Part shown: positions 43,623-55,063 of the stretch, piece after piece
How positions within the stretch are numbered: position 1 is the stretch's first letter
How the letters are laid out: each line of letters opens with the position of its first letter
Assembly (NCBI GenBank): GCA_029959085.1
Contig: JARWIR010000018.1
Location: 16,739,001-16,803,000, forward strand
Length of the DNA: 64,000 nt
Source: Nemophila menziesii
Taxonomy: Eukaryota > Streptophyta > Magnoliopsida > Boraginales > Hydrophyllaceae
Direction: 5' to 3'
Position numbers and translations under genes: made by a program
Notes under the pieces: model-generated
Database searches by the model: none
What the model was told of the DNA's origin: nothing
Seen by the model: only the letters and a program-made list of their open reading frames with translations

Positions 43623-45093
43623 AGACCCCCAACTCAAGCCTTTGTCGTCCCGACAAAGTAAAACAAAACAAAACAAAGGGGTAGAAGTAAACGTAAGAAC
43701 AAGTAGAAGCTAGCAAATACACCTAAAGCAAGTCTTAAGATAAACCTCATATAGCAAACTCTAGAGACTAATATGAACATACATCTATAATGCAAAATCA
43801 AACACAAATAATCTCAATCATAAAATTAAAGTCGCAATGGTTGAAGATTACACTTGTACTCATCTATGTATGATGGCTATAGGGTGTTCCTCAATCCTAA
43901 ATCGCTTTGAACGCTCCACCTAGTATATTCCCTATCAACAAAATCATAAATTCACTATGTACTTAAGAATCACGAGGTCTTTATGGTTTTAATAATGGCT
44001 TAAGGACGGTGTGGATGTATATTTGGTAAATTTGAAGTGAGCTTTTGGCTCTCTCCTCACTTACCATCAACAAATGTCCTCGAGCTTGAGTTTACGCTAA
44101 AAAATGTTCTCACTCACCCATTTACGCAACAATTTAGCGTCCATGTCTACCCACTATAAATAAGATGATTTTCAGAAGAATTCCACTTTGCCGGATGTTT
44201 TATTCTTTCATATTTTTCTTTTCTTTTCTCTTTTTTTTCTCTTTTTTTTTGTACAGATTGCAAACCGGGTTCCCGGTTCCTACTGTATGGATTTTTGAAT
44301 TTTTTCATTTTTTTCATTTTTTTCACTTTTTTTTTCTCATTCCCGGCACAGGGTTACAAGTATAAATCATCTGCAATTGTGCTACAATACAAAGCACATC
44401 AATCCCTACCCAATAAATTCCCCATAAGTGGACCCACCACCCCAAACTCAAGCTCGAGACATGTCTCAGGATTGTGATTCAAGTGCGGGTCATATGGTCA
44501 TGCCTAATAATCTAAGGGATAATGGCTTATATCGTGGCTACAAAGAAAAAGGCTAAAGGCTCAAAGCGGGCTAAGACGGATAATAATTAATACAAGGGAT
44601 AGAAGGCTAAAAAGGTCACAAATGGCTAACAAAGAATTGCCCCTATCATTTTCCTAAGTACATAGCTCGTCTTTAGTTCATATCTAGGTGTGTTCTCTAG
44701 TAATTAGGATTTCACGTTCTACACACCAAACATATCCCTTAAGTACAAGCTTACTTCATTTGCATTGTTCATTAATTTTTCCTATCAATTACCTATGTTT
44801 GCATGCAATTCTAAATGCGTTTTATATCAATCCCTAAAGTCCACTATTTACTATCATAGATTTACCAAAAGTATGTTTAAAAGGGACATTTAAAATCTTC
44901 TACAGTCAAACGTAACTCCGAAAATTATTTTATTGAAAGCAAATAAAACACATAACACATAAAACTGGGATGAGGCAACGAACCCCACCCCAAACTCAAA
45001 AATGAGTCGTGTTCCCACGACTCAAAAAGACTCAAAGCAATAAACTAATCTACACTATATGAGAAGGATTAGAAAATAAGATTTAAGAAAGAG
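43623..45093 (-). other. PPT, hairpins and 3' non-coding region of B
   Basis: PPT on the minus strand next to 43622 (GAGTTGGGGGTCT). PPT hairpin at 43640-43658 (arms CTTTGTCG/CGACAAAG). Further reverse-complement copies of TTGAGTTTGGGGT near 44441 and 44990. Post-ORF hairpin at 45004-45023 (GAGTCGTG, TTCC, CACGACTC). An isolated palindrome AAACCGGGTTCCCGGTT lies at about 44263, outside the array. T-rich tracts at 44205-44340. No ORF of note. Ends at the AAGAG target duplication of C (45089-45093). Confidence 0.85.
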
Positions 45094-46621
45094 TGGTATC
45101 GCCTAGGGTGTGATAAAAATAAGATTAAATTAAGTCAAGAACTACGCACTCTCACCCTAGACAGGCACAGTACTGCAAGTATTACAGGACGTATGCAAGT
45201 TTTAATGATAAATAGAGTTTGTTCTCAGGGACATAAGTGTGTTAATCGCGTGAGTAGGAATAACGAGTAAGAGTAAATAACTAGAGAACAAAAAAGTAAA
45301 GGGAACAGATTTCGAGATTCAGAATTAAAACTAAGAAATTAAAGACAATAAAATAAAATACGATGAATATGAGATGAGAAGTATAGCTTAGGTTTTGCTA
45401 GTATGCACTAATCCTTCTAATTCTATCTATGAATATAGTTAATAAGGGAGAATATTAGCTCTTGGTATACTTAGTCAGGATTCTAAATTCCCCAATCTTA
45501 GACCTTGAGAGCGACTAAGGGGGCTACGGCACAACCAAGACGTGGACTCAAATAGGGTTATCAAACGCCACTAAGGCCCTATCCAGCACACTACAATCAA
45601 TTGGTGATATGGTGATTAAAACAAACCCTAATGACTATCTAGTTAGAAGTATGTTTTGTCAGAACTGCTATCGACACTATACATTATGTGGTGGTTCAAT
45701 AGTTAAACACCCTGTCAAGGAGACCATCTAACTACTCTTAAAACAATCCTAAAGCGATCAGTTCTAGGAAAGACATTAAATCAAAACACATAAACAAATA
45801 TGAAGTAAGTAGCTAATATCAGATTAAAACATGTAATTCCCAAAGAAACTTAGATAGAAGAATTAGAATTCATAGATTATACATATGCAAAACCCAAGCT
45901 ATGGGGAGTTTAGTTCATACCTGAAGGAAATAAACTAAAAGAAATTACAAAAGACATCATCTTGCTCTCTACAATAAACTGGAAGAATAAAACCTTAAGA
46001 ACTAATTACTATGAGGCAAGGATGATTTACAAGTGATATAAGGATGTATTTATAGGTGTTTAGAAGACTTAATTCGTTTTCTTGAGGAAGAGTTAAGGTA
46101 ATGGACTTCTAGCCCAACTCAAATTCGTATGGAAATAAAGATAAACACTGCTGGACCGTTTTGAGCATATCTTCTTCGTTATTGGTCGGATTGAGCTCCA
46201 TAAGATACCAAAAGAATCGCAACAGAATTATCTAGACCCTTTAGAAAGAAATCATCAGATTCGGCCTATTTCTTAGGTAAAAACGCATATCTTTGGACGT
46301 GTATGCAGAATCCCAGATTTAGGCAGCTTTTCCTTTTCTATCTTTTTAACTTTTGTTTCCTTATCTCCAATTACCATGCAAATCTCTTTCCATAAGTTGT
46401 TGTCTTTGACTTGGACTCTAATTAAGCTCCATAATTATCTTTAAAGCTACACACTAAATAAACAATTAAACCCAATATGCTCTAAAAATAATAATTCTAC
46501 AAATCAAGACTCAAAATAGGAAAGTGCACTAAAACTCAAGAAAATCGACATTATTGACTTCTAAATCACTTAAAATGATGTCTCATCCTAACATTAATCT
46601 ATCACAAATGAGGAGACATCA
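45094..46621 (-). repeat. 3' LTR of C
   Basis: 1528 bp, TGGTATCGCC to GGAGACATCA on the plus strand. Family shared with solo LTR L4. The second end motif reads TGATGTCTCATCC...GAGGAGACATCA, forming the LTR-start hairpin. Confidence 0.95.
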
Positions 46622-48198
46622 AGACCCCCAACTCAAAGTTGTATCGTCCCGATACAATAAAGATAAAAACATAGGGAAGTCTAGAAATACACACTTATAA
46701 AATTCTTAATACAATGGGAAAAAGCATAGCAGAATAAACCTAAAGCAAATAACTCATAAAATTTCATGCAATAGTATTCATAAACTACATACCTGTCCAC
46801 TTCTCATATCCACAATCAACACGGCTTGAATTCAAGATCAGATTAGTTTCGCAATGTAAGAAGGATTGGGACTTTACTCAGTTCCCCAAGAGAGCTATAG
46901 ATTGTTCATCGAACCTCACTAGTATCCAAGGATCCACTCAACTAATCTCTAATGGCTCAATCACTTCTCCATTACATAGCAAAGAATCAAAAGGTCTTTA
47001 AGGTTGTAATGTAGGCTTAGGGACGGTATGATAGTATATTAGGATAATTTGGAGTGAGCTTTTGGCTCTCTCCTCACTAGCCATCAACGAATCGCCCTAG
47101 AGCTTGAGTTACTCTCATAAAACGTTTCTCACTCAATCCAATGAAACTTTGATGCACAATTTAGCATCCCCAATAACCAAATTAAAGCTTAAGATGTTCA
47201 CATAAAAATCCACTTTGCCGGTCCGAATATATATATTTTCTTTTCTTTCCAAATCAATTTCTTAAGCTATGACTCTCTTTTTAATGTTGATATATCATGC
47301 TAATTTCTCATATATATATTTTTTTTCTTTTAATACCCTTGTTGGCAAAATTAGCTCGAAGCTTCTTTTTCATTCACTATTACCCCGGCAAAGGGTTACA
47401 ATACAAATCTGTGAAATATCGTCAATATAAAGAATAAATCACAATTAATAAGCTCAAAAATCCCAACCCAATAACAATTCCCATAATGGTGGACCCACCA
47501 CCCCAAACTCAAGCTCTAAAACAACTGTCTATGCATCGCGATTCGAGTGCGGGTCATATGGAAAAGTCCTATAATCTAAAGGGATATGGCTTATAACGTG
47601 TTTCAATAAAAGGCTTTAGAAAGGCTAGAAGGGGCTGAGAAGGATATAGCATATAAATCAAAAATCACAAGGTGAGAAAGTATAAAAAGGCTTCAAGGGC
47701 TTCAAATGAAAGAACCGCCTTAATCACTTTCTATACTATGTAATTTAGTTATTTTCTTACCTTTAGCACTTTCATCAAATGGTTTTTCAACTAGCTTGGA
47801 TCTCACGGCCTACACACTTTCAAGGTTTCCTGAGATCGAACATACTTTCTATCGCATTGCTCACTAATCTTTTCTTTACTATCAACGTGTGTTTTCCTAC
47901 AAATACTCAAAGCATACAAATACATAGCTCACAAACATATTACTTACTATCATCAATCTACTGAGCTTATGCTTTCAAGCTATTAAACACACTCTACATC
48001 TAATTCCCATGTATCAAAAAATTTAATTTCACCCAAAAAACAGAAAAATGGAGATGAGAGACAACGAATCCCCACACCCCCAACTCAAAAATGAGTCGTG
48101 TCCCCACGACTCGAAAAAGACTCGAAAATAGAAATTAAAATTAGCAGATAGACATATTTACAGAAATGGTAAGGAAGAAAGAGAACATACTCTCGAGG
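46622..48198 (-). other. PPT, hairpins and 3' non-coding region of C
   Basis: PPT beside 46622. PPT hairpin at 46639-46657 with changed but still paired arms TTGTATCG/CGATACAA. Conserved GAGTGAGCTTTTGGCTCTCTCC near 47051, CCACTTTGCCGG near 47211, CCCCGGCAAAGGGTTACAA near 47383, CCACCACCCCAAACTCAAGC near 47494 and post-ORF hairpin GAGTCGTG/CACGACTC at 48093-48112. No credible ORF. Confidence 0.85.
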
Positions 48199-49395
48199 CT
48201 ATTGCCTCGCATCATTGACATCCAAGGTTGGAATTGCTGGACCTTTCGTTAATTGCTCAAGGAGTTTCATGATGTGCACTTGATTAGCATTGATTTGTGC
48301 CACATCATTGACTAAAGAAGTTTGAGCTGATTCAAATTTCGTTAAACGCTCTTCCATCTTCTCTTGCCAATTTTGCTCCTTTTCTTCTTTCGAGACTTGC
48401 GTAGAACCCGCTCTTCGAAAGATATCCTTGATCCAAGCATTATCAATATAACTTGCTTTAAATTCGAGTTTCTCTTCTTCACCCAATACTACATTCGCTT
48501 TTCGCACAAGACACGTGATCATAGTTGGAAATTTAACATTATAAACTGATTTAGGAGAGACCGAAAATCGTATCACCTCCTCATAGATCAACTGTGCCAC
48601 ATCAACTTCTTCTCCTCTCAAAATACAGTCCAACAGTAGAGCGTACTTCATAGTCACATCCAAAGTTCGTGTGTTTCCAAAAATATTAGGGATAAGGAAA
48701 TTGTGCCAAATTCGCGCATCTTCTTGAAGATATTTGTAAGGCCAAGGTGCCTTTAATTCTCCTTTATGTGATTGCACTTTCTCTTTGTCTAATACATGCT
48801 CAAAAAGTAATTCCTCATCAAATATTTTCTGTTTAGCAACTGCTTCTTCAAATTTGCAAAAACCTTTCAGTTTCTTAAACTTGAAGTGGTTCCTAATCTC
48901 CTCAACTGTGAAAGGAACTAGCTTTCCTCTAATCGGAACACAATTACTATTTCGGCTAAAGAGGCCTAAATAGAATTCCAAAACTAATTCATGACATAAT
49001 TCAGAACGTCTTACCATGAACGTAGACCAACCCAATTTTTCACCAAGTTCTAAGAATCTCGCGTATTCTCCATCTCTAATTTCTTCCTTGAATACTTTCT
49101 CATAAGCAAAAGGTAGTAATTGCAATTGTTTCTCTGCAGAAGCTTGTAAGACGTTCAAAGCTTCCTCTTTCTCCATGGGTTTAGGACCTTGTGGAAGTAG
49201 TGTTCTCTCCTTTTCATAATAATAAAGCTTTTTACCTTTACAATCATACGAAGGTATCCTACTCTTTTTCACTTTATCTTTACCCTTTGATTTAGAACTA
49301 GCACCTTTGTCAATTGATTTCTTCTTGTTTACCTCCAATCCCTTGTTACTCTTCACCTCCCTATTGTTAGCTAAGATTGTTGTTCTATTAGTCAT
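48199..49395 (-). CDS. Athila accessory protein, intact (C)
   Basis: 398 codons, uninterrupted. I place the start at the ATG of MTNRTTILANN (49395), because MTNRT is also the start in A and M1. Residues 15-45 are Lys/Ser-rich (KKKSIDKGASSKSKGKDKVKK), possibly a nuclear localisation signal. The core from about 80 to 310 contains YARFLELGEKLGW, LCHELVLEFYLGLF, RGKLVPFTVEEIRNHF, WPYKYLQEDARIWHNFLIPN, ALLLDCILRGEEVDVAQLIY. This matches the putative plant transposon protein domain. The C-terminal 70 residues (EKMEERLTKFESAQTSLVNDV) look like a coiled coil. Whether it is envelope-like or regulatory is unknown; I see no signal peptide or membrane segment. Confidence 0.82.
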   Translation of the reverse strand: MTNRTTILANNREVKSNKGLEVNKKKSIDKGASSKSKGKDKVKKSRIPSYDCKGKKLYYYEKERTLLPQGPKPMEKEEALNVLQASAEKQLQLLPFAYEKVFKEEIRDGEYARFLELGEKLGWSTFMVRRSELCHELVLEFYLGLFSRNSNCVPIRGKLVPFTVEEIRNHFKFKKLKGFCKFEEAVAKQKIFDEELLFEHVLDKEKVQSHKGELKAPWPYKYLQEDARIWHNFLIPNIFGNTRTLDVTMKYALLLDCILRGEEVDVAQLIYEEVIRFSVSPKSVYNVKFPTMITCLVRKANVVLGEEEKLEFKASYIDNAWIKDIFRRAGSTQVSKEEKEQNWQEKMEERLTKFESAQTSLVNDVAQINANQVHIMKLLEQLTKGPAIPTLDVNDARQ

Positions 49396-49837
49396 CTCCA
49401 AGTAACCCCCAACTCAAAGCTTTAGCAACCCTTGAAATTTAAACTCTTGAATTAATGGTTGAACAAGCTTGATTTGGCTTAGGAAATATGAATTGATGAT
49501 GAATCTCTATGTGGGTGATGTGGATTTGTAATGGGTTGGCTTGGATTTAAGAAATTGTAGGATGAATTGTTGAAATTTGGCTCTTTGATTCTTCAATTTA
49601 ATGGATTTGGTGATGATTGGGTGTTTGATTCTCTCTTGTAATGAGGTGGAGAGAAGGTTTGGTGTGTTTTTCTTGATGATTGGGTAGTGTTTTGGTGATT
49701 GGTGAAGGTTTTGATGAGCTTCAATGGAGTTAGGAGAGTTTTGGAGAGAAGAAAGAGGTTTAAGGTTTAATAAATTCGGAATAATAAGCTTTAGATCTTC
49801 ATATAGCCTTGAAACCCTTTATTTTCTCTCTCTGGCG

Positions 49838-50217
49838 GCTCGTGCAGACTACCCCTGCGGACCATGGAGTATACCGCGGGGTACACCGCGATATCTGATG
49901 CTCGAAAATTTTTGCTCACTGGTTAACACCCGTGGTAGGACCCCGTGGCACGTGTTTCTTCCTCGCGGACTAGGGCGCGGTACACCGGAGGGTACCCCGC
50001 GCCTTCTGTAGTTAACTCCGTCAAAATACCCGTGGCACCTACCCCGTGGCACGCGTTTTCGAGGCGCGGAGCATGGCACGGACCATGGGGTAGTCCGCGG
50101 TCAACTTTTTCTTATTTCTGGATCAAACCCGCGGTGCAACCCGTGGTACGGGTTTTAACCATGCAGACCATCCCTGCGGTATAGGGGGTACACCGTGGGG
50201 TAGTCCGCGCAGTTCAT
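49838..50217 (-). repeat. Palindrome array of C (GCGGTACACCGC-type word)
   Basis: Four units starting near 49844, 49965, 50066 and 50163, each holding words like GTATACCGCGGGGTACACCGC, GCGCGGTACACC and GGGGTAGTCCGCG, separated by ACCCGTGG...CCCGTGGCACGYGTTTT. GC-rich island between pol stop (50441) and accessory start (49395) of C. The word differs from those of the other families, while the ACCCGTGGCAC spacer matches A and M1. Confidence 0.85.
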
Positions 50218-50440
50218 TCCTATGCTCCAAAAAATTTCCTCGCGTTTCCTAACTCGATTTCTCCAATTCCTACACACCAAAAACACTAATACCTTCCTCA
50301 AACATGCATTATTAACTAAAAACAACTAAAATAAACTTAACTAAAAACATAAAAGACATGAAAATTTAAAAAAAACTACGGGTTGTCTCCCGTACAGCAC
50401 TTTTGTTTTACGTCTTTCAAAGTTAGACGTGTTACCTCTA

Positions 50441-51973
50441 TCAAGATTTGCGAATATAGCCTCCCCAACAGCGAGTAAGGCTATGAACGTCCACTAATCT
50501 GCGCTTGACCCCAGTTTTGGGGCGAATTTCTATCACCTTGGCTGAAACAACCTTAGTGACAATGAATGGTCCCATCCACGAGTCTTTAAAACTTCATGGC
50601 CTGTTCTCGCGTTTGTGGGCTTTCCATAGGACTTCATGGCCAACCCCAAACTCAATGTTTGGCTCAGTATCCACAGGCTTTAAGTGGATCTCTTCATGAG
50701 GGACTTTGTGATGTGAAAGGCTGTGGATGATAGGAATGGTGGCATCCAACTTCCTCGGTTTCTTACCCAAGACATAGAAGGTCTCTGATACATTCTTTGC
50801 ATGAAGGGTGATGGTCCCTTCTTGGAAGTTGATTACACTTTGACTTGTGGCCATGAAAGGCCGTCCAAGTATGATTGGAACCTGCTTATCTGCATCAAAC
50901 TCAAGAATAACAAAGTCAGTAGGGATGGCGATATTACCTGCACGGACTAAGACGTCCTCCACTGTTCCCCATGTCCTTTTAACTGAGTTGTCAGCAAACT
51001 GCAACTTCACTGAAGTCTTCTCTGATTTCTGAAGTCCAAGTCTCTCGAACACGGACTTAGGCATAAGATTCACACCAGAACCCACATCGTACATTGCTTT
51101 CACCTTGAGCATACCATGTAATTGAATAGGAAGGTTGAAACTTCCCGGATCCTTAAGTTTCGTAGGTAGCTCTTTCTCACTTCTCCTTGAAACCCTCAGG
51201 TTCTCTCTCGGGATCTCTACACTCGCCTCTTTCTCAGGAATAATTTGCGTATAAACTTGTTGCGGTGTAAGTCCTCTCTTCGCAATCTCAAGCATTTGGG
51301 CGTTGATATTTTCAGGTTGGTACGCCTCTACGAATGTCTTGAGAACAGTGTCATCTTTAGGATTTATATCAAGAATAGGTGATGACACTGATTGAACAAT
51401 AGGTGGCGATCTCACCTTCTCTTCTACTTTTTCTTCATGCACAGCAGGTGCAACTTCATCTTCAACTTTTGACTCCTTCTTTGAGTCTTCTTCCTCTTTC
51501 TCTTTAGCCAACTCAGTTGCATATTCTACCATCGATCGAATCTCCTCTTGCACCTTCCTCAGTAACTCTATAAATTCGTCTTTCTCTTGATCGTCCTCCA
51601 CACAAACTTCAGAACAGTCAGATTCCTCGGGGCTAGACTTGGTTGGTTCTTCTTCCATACTGGGAACTTCCACGGCACTAATGGCAGCATGTGGTGCTTC
51701 CTTTGCTTCTTCAATCTCAAGGCATATAGCCTTGCAAGCTTCGAACCCATCATTGTCTTCACCTCCTTCGATTGCCTTTACTTCTTTTTGTTCTACTACA
51801 CTTGTTAACACTTTGTTTAACTGTGTTACTTGAGTGCTCAGCATTTGAAGTATGGCATCGTGTCCTCGGACTTTCTCTTCTTGAGCATTTATAGTTGTGT
51901 TCAAACGGTCTAAAGCTTGTGCTATCTGTGTATTATCCATAGATCCTTCTTGTGGATACTGAGGTAAAGCTTT
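50441..51973 (-). pseudogene. Acidic linker, protease and GPF module of C
   Basis: One frame from the gag stop (51974) to 50441, broken by a single UGA at 50594-50596. Residues after MDNTQIAQALDRL are strongly Glu/Lys-rich (to about 51290), then NINAQMLEIAKRGLTP, LPTKLKDPGSFNLPIQLHG and the protease active site YDVGSGVNLMPKSVF (near 51090), with VILEFDADKQVPIILGRP near 50880. Downstream: KPRKLDATIPIIHSL, VGHEVLWKAHKRENRP, the UGA, DSWMGPFIVTKVVSAKVIEI and CWGGYIRKS. The linker differs from that of A and B, but the closing GPF...CWGGY module is the same. The UGA stands where an Arg CGA is a likely ancestor. Confidence 0.88.
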
Positions 51974-53313
51974 CTAATCTAATGAATCGGTATAGGCATC
52001 TTGAGCAGGTTGTTGTGGAGGAGCAGGTCTATTCTGATATTGGTTTTGGTATTGACCTCTCTGTTGGTAAGAGTTGTTCTGGGGTCGCAGTTGATAATGA
52101 CCAGGATTAGCGGTCCCTTGTGGATTTGAATACTGCATACCTGGATGGTTGCGATTTCCCCATCGGTTGGATATAAAGTAAACAGATTGCGGATTTGATT
52201 CGCACTCTTCCCATGAATGATCGTTAACTCCACATTGTTGACAACCTTGTGCTTCTTGTACTACTTTTTTAGCGGCTAAATTCTTCTCCATTGTGATTCT
52301 CAGCTCCTTGATTTTATTTTCTAACGAGGATATTTGAGCTGAGTTCGCAGTTTCTGCATCTAAACGAAGCGTTCCTCGGGTCTTTGCTGCAGAAGCTCGC
52401 GTTGAGGGCCAACTTCTCTCTTGTTCCATAATATTCTCTAACACCTCAAAAGCTTCGTTGTGATTCATGGACACAAAATTACCCTTTCCAATGTTATCCA
52501 CCTTTTCTCTACCTTTGTCATTAAGACCTTCATAGAACATAGCAAGTTGTAGAGCAGGTGTATAACCATGGAGCGGACATCTAGTTAATTTTTGTTGAAA
52601 CCTTGTCCATGCTTCTCCCACTGTTTCTCCATCTTCTTGAGAAAATCTTGCAAGCTCGGTTTGATCTTTGAGTCTCATACTCTTCGGATAAAATCTATTG
52701 AAGAACGCGGCTTGAAGTTCTCTCCAAGAGTGAATGGTTCCATGTGGTTGTCTCTCTAGCCAATCGCTAGCTCTTCCGGTCAAGAAAAACGAAAACATAT
52801 GACAATACAGTTGCTCGCGTGTAATGCCAGGAGTAATGTAGGCATCACAAATCTGCATGAATTTCTGAATCGCTTTTACCGGATCTTGTATAGCTGTTCC
52901 AGTATAGAGTCCGAAACTTTGAAATTGACTGAGCATACCCGGATCGGGTCTAAATTTGATATTCGGAATCTCAGGAGGGCGGTAACCAATTGGTTGAACA
53001 TGGAATGGTACATTAAGGCCAGGTAGGTCTTGTTCAACTCGGTTTGTTGATTATTAAGATTATTCTGGCCATTACCTCCTCCTGCTGGTAATTTTTGTCC
53101 TTCTTGTCCACCGAGTGGTGGATCTTGTTGACCGCGAGGGGCTCCAAGTGGTGGATCTTGTTGCAATCCTCCTACTGGTAATTGTTGTCCTCCTACTGGC
53201 GGGGTTAGTTGGGCCTCCATAGCTCTTCTCAAGGCTCTTTCCTCACGAACTCGTTTGTTGTAAGGTCTGAAGCTCCTCTCAGGCTCCGATAAGGGAGGCC
53301 AAAAATTAAACAA
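51974..53313 (-). pseudogene. Gag of C
   Basis: Gag homology begins near 53300 (WPPLSEPERSFRPYNKRVREE) just after a TTTTTCAGGTTTCAC stretch; the first ATG in frame is at 53220 (MEAQLTPP). A Gly/Gln/Pro repeat region follows (LGAPRGQQDPPLGGQEGQK). A frameshift near 53020 leads to the capsid frame (52936-51974): MLSQFQSFGLYTG, QDPVKAIQKFMQICDAYITPG, FFNRFYPKSMRLKDQTELARF and TRCPLHGYTPALQLAMFYEGL. The zinc knuckle CQQCGVNDHSWEEC (near 52230-52190) is intact. Ends at a UAG (51974-51976) where relatives have Gln in MNQKALP-type text. Confidence 0.9.
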
Positions 53314-53456
53314 TGTGAAACCTGAAAAAGACTAAAGCAAACCACAAGCGTAAATCTGGAAAAATAAAAACTAAAACTAAATTAAAACTGAAAAGTAAAA
53401 AACTAATTAAAAACTACTACTCGAAATAGATAACCCACACGCTAACGAGACACAAG

Positions 53457-53474
53457 TCCCCGGCAGCGGCGCCA
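53457..53474 (-). promoter_or_regulatory. Primer binding site of C (tRNA-Asp type)
   Basis: Minus strand TGGCGCCGCTGCCGGGGA, perfect, six bases inside the LTR. Confidence 0.94.
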
Positions 53475-53480
53475 AAAACT

Positions 53481-55008
53481 TGGTGTCGCCTAGGGTGTGA
53501 TAAAAATAAGACTAAATTAAGTCAAGAACTACGCACTCTCACCCTAGACAGGCACAGTACTGCAAGTATTACATGACGTATGCAAGTTTTAATGATAAAT
53601 AGAGTTCGTTCTCAGGGACTTAAGTGTGTTAATCGCGTGAGTAGGAATAACGAGTAAGAGTAAATAACTAGAGAACATAAAAGTAAAGGGAACAGATTTC
53701 GAGATTCAGAATTAAAACTAAGAAATTAAAGACAATAAAATAAAATACGATGAATATGAGATGAGAAGTATAGCTTAGGTTTTGCTAGTATGCACTAATC
53801 CTTCTAATTCTATCTATGAATCTAGTTAATAAGGGAGAATATTAGCTCTTGGTATACTTAGTCGGGACTCTAAATTCCCCAATCTTAGACCTTGAGAGCG
53901 ACTAAGGGGGCTACGGCACAACCAAGACGAGGACTCAAATAGGGTTATCAAACGCCACTAAGGCCCTATCCAGCACACTACAATCAATTGGTGATATGGT
54001 GATTAAAACAAACCCTAATGACTATCTAGTTAGAAGTATGTTTTGTCAGAACTGCTATCGACACTAGACATTATGTGGTGGTTCAATAGTTAAACACCCT
54101 GTCAAGGAGACCATCTAACTACTCTTAAAACAATCCTAAAGTGATCAGTTCTAGGAAAGACATTAAATTAAAACACATAAACAAATATTAAGTAAGTAGC
54201 TAATATCAGATTAAAACATGTAATTCCCAAAGAAACTTAGATAGAAGAATTAGAATTCATAGATTATACATATGCAAAACCCAAGCTATGGGGAGTTTAG
54301 TTCATACATGAAGGAAATAAACTAAAAGAAATTACAAAAGACATCATCTTGCTCTCTACAATAAACTGGAAGAATAAAACCTTAAGAACTAATTACTATG
54401 AGGCAAGGATGATTTACAAGTGATATAAGGGTGTATTTATAGGTGTTTAGAAGACCTAATTCGTTTTCTTGAGGAAGAGTTAAGGTAATGGACTTCTAGC
54501 CCAACTCAAATTCGTATGGAAATAAAGATAAACACTGCTGGACCGTTTTGAGCATATCTTCTTCGTTATTGGTCGGATTGAGCTCCATAAGATACCAAAA
54601 GAATCGCAACAGAATTATCTAGACCCTGTAGAAGGAAATCATCAGATTCGGCCTATTTCTTAGGTAAAAACGCATATCTTTGGACGTGTATGCAGAATCC
54701 CAGATTTAGGCAGCTTTTCCTTTTCCATCTTTTTAGCTTTTGTTTCCTTATCTCCAATTACCATGCAAATCTCTTTCCATAAGTTGTTGTCTTTGACTTG
54801 GACTCTAATTAAGATCCATAATTATCTTTAAAGCTACACACTAAATAAACAATTAAACCCAATATGCTCTAAAAATAATAATTCTACAAATCAAGACTCA
54901 AAATAGGAAAGTGCACTAAAACTCAAGAAAATCGACATTATTGACTTCTAAATCACTTAAAATGATGTCTTATCCTAACATTAATCTATCACAAATGAGG
55001 AGACATCA
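53481..55008 (-). repeat. 5' LTR of C
   Basis: 1528 bp, TGGTGTCGCC to GAGACATCA on the plus strand, same length as its partner at 45094-46621. A TATAAGGGTGTATTTATAGG stretch at about 54423-54442 (minus-strand CCTATAAATACACCC) is a likely TATA box. Confidence 0.95.
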
Positions 55009-55063
55009 AAGAGGTAAAAATCTAGGGCTAAAAAGCTGAAAAACCGCCCTGTCACAGAAGAAA

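Larger units (their letters stand above)
45094..55008 (-). mobile_element. Non-autonomous Athila-type element C
   Basis: 9915 bp, complete from LTR to LTR, perfect TSD AAGAG (45089-45093 and 55009-55013). Both LTRs are 1528 bp and differ at about 25 positions by eye, so this is the youngest element here. Order on the minus strand: 5' LTR, PBS, gag, acidic linker, protease, GPF/CWGGY module, palindrome array, intact accessory ORF, hairpin, 3' non-coding, PPT hairpin, PPT, 3' LTR. RT, RNase H and integrase core are absent. Confidence 0.96.

Noticed and set aside
48199..49395. Envelope gene of an endogenous retrovirus
   Set aside because: No signal peptide, cleavage site or membrane segment is visible; the sequence fits the plant transposon-protein family.
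49724..50184. Overlapping ORFs in the C palindrome array
   Set aside because: GC-rich repeats are open by chance in several frames; the frames are not kept between arrays.
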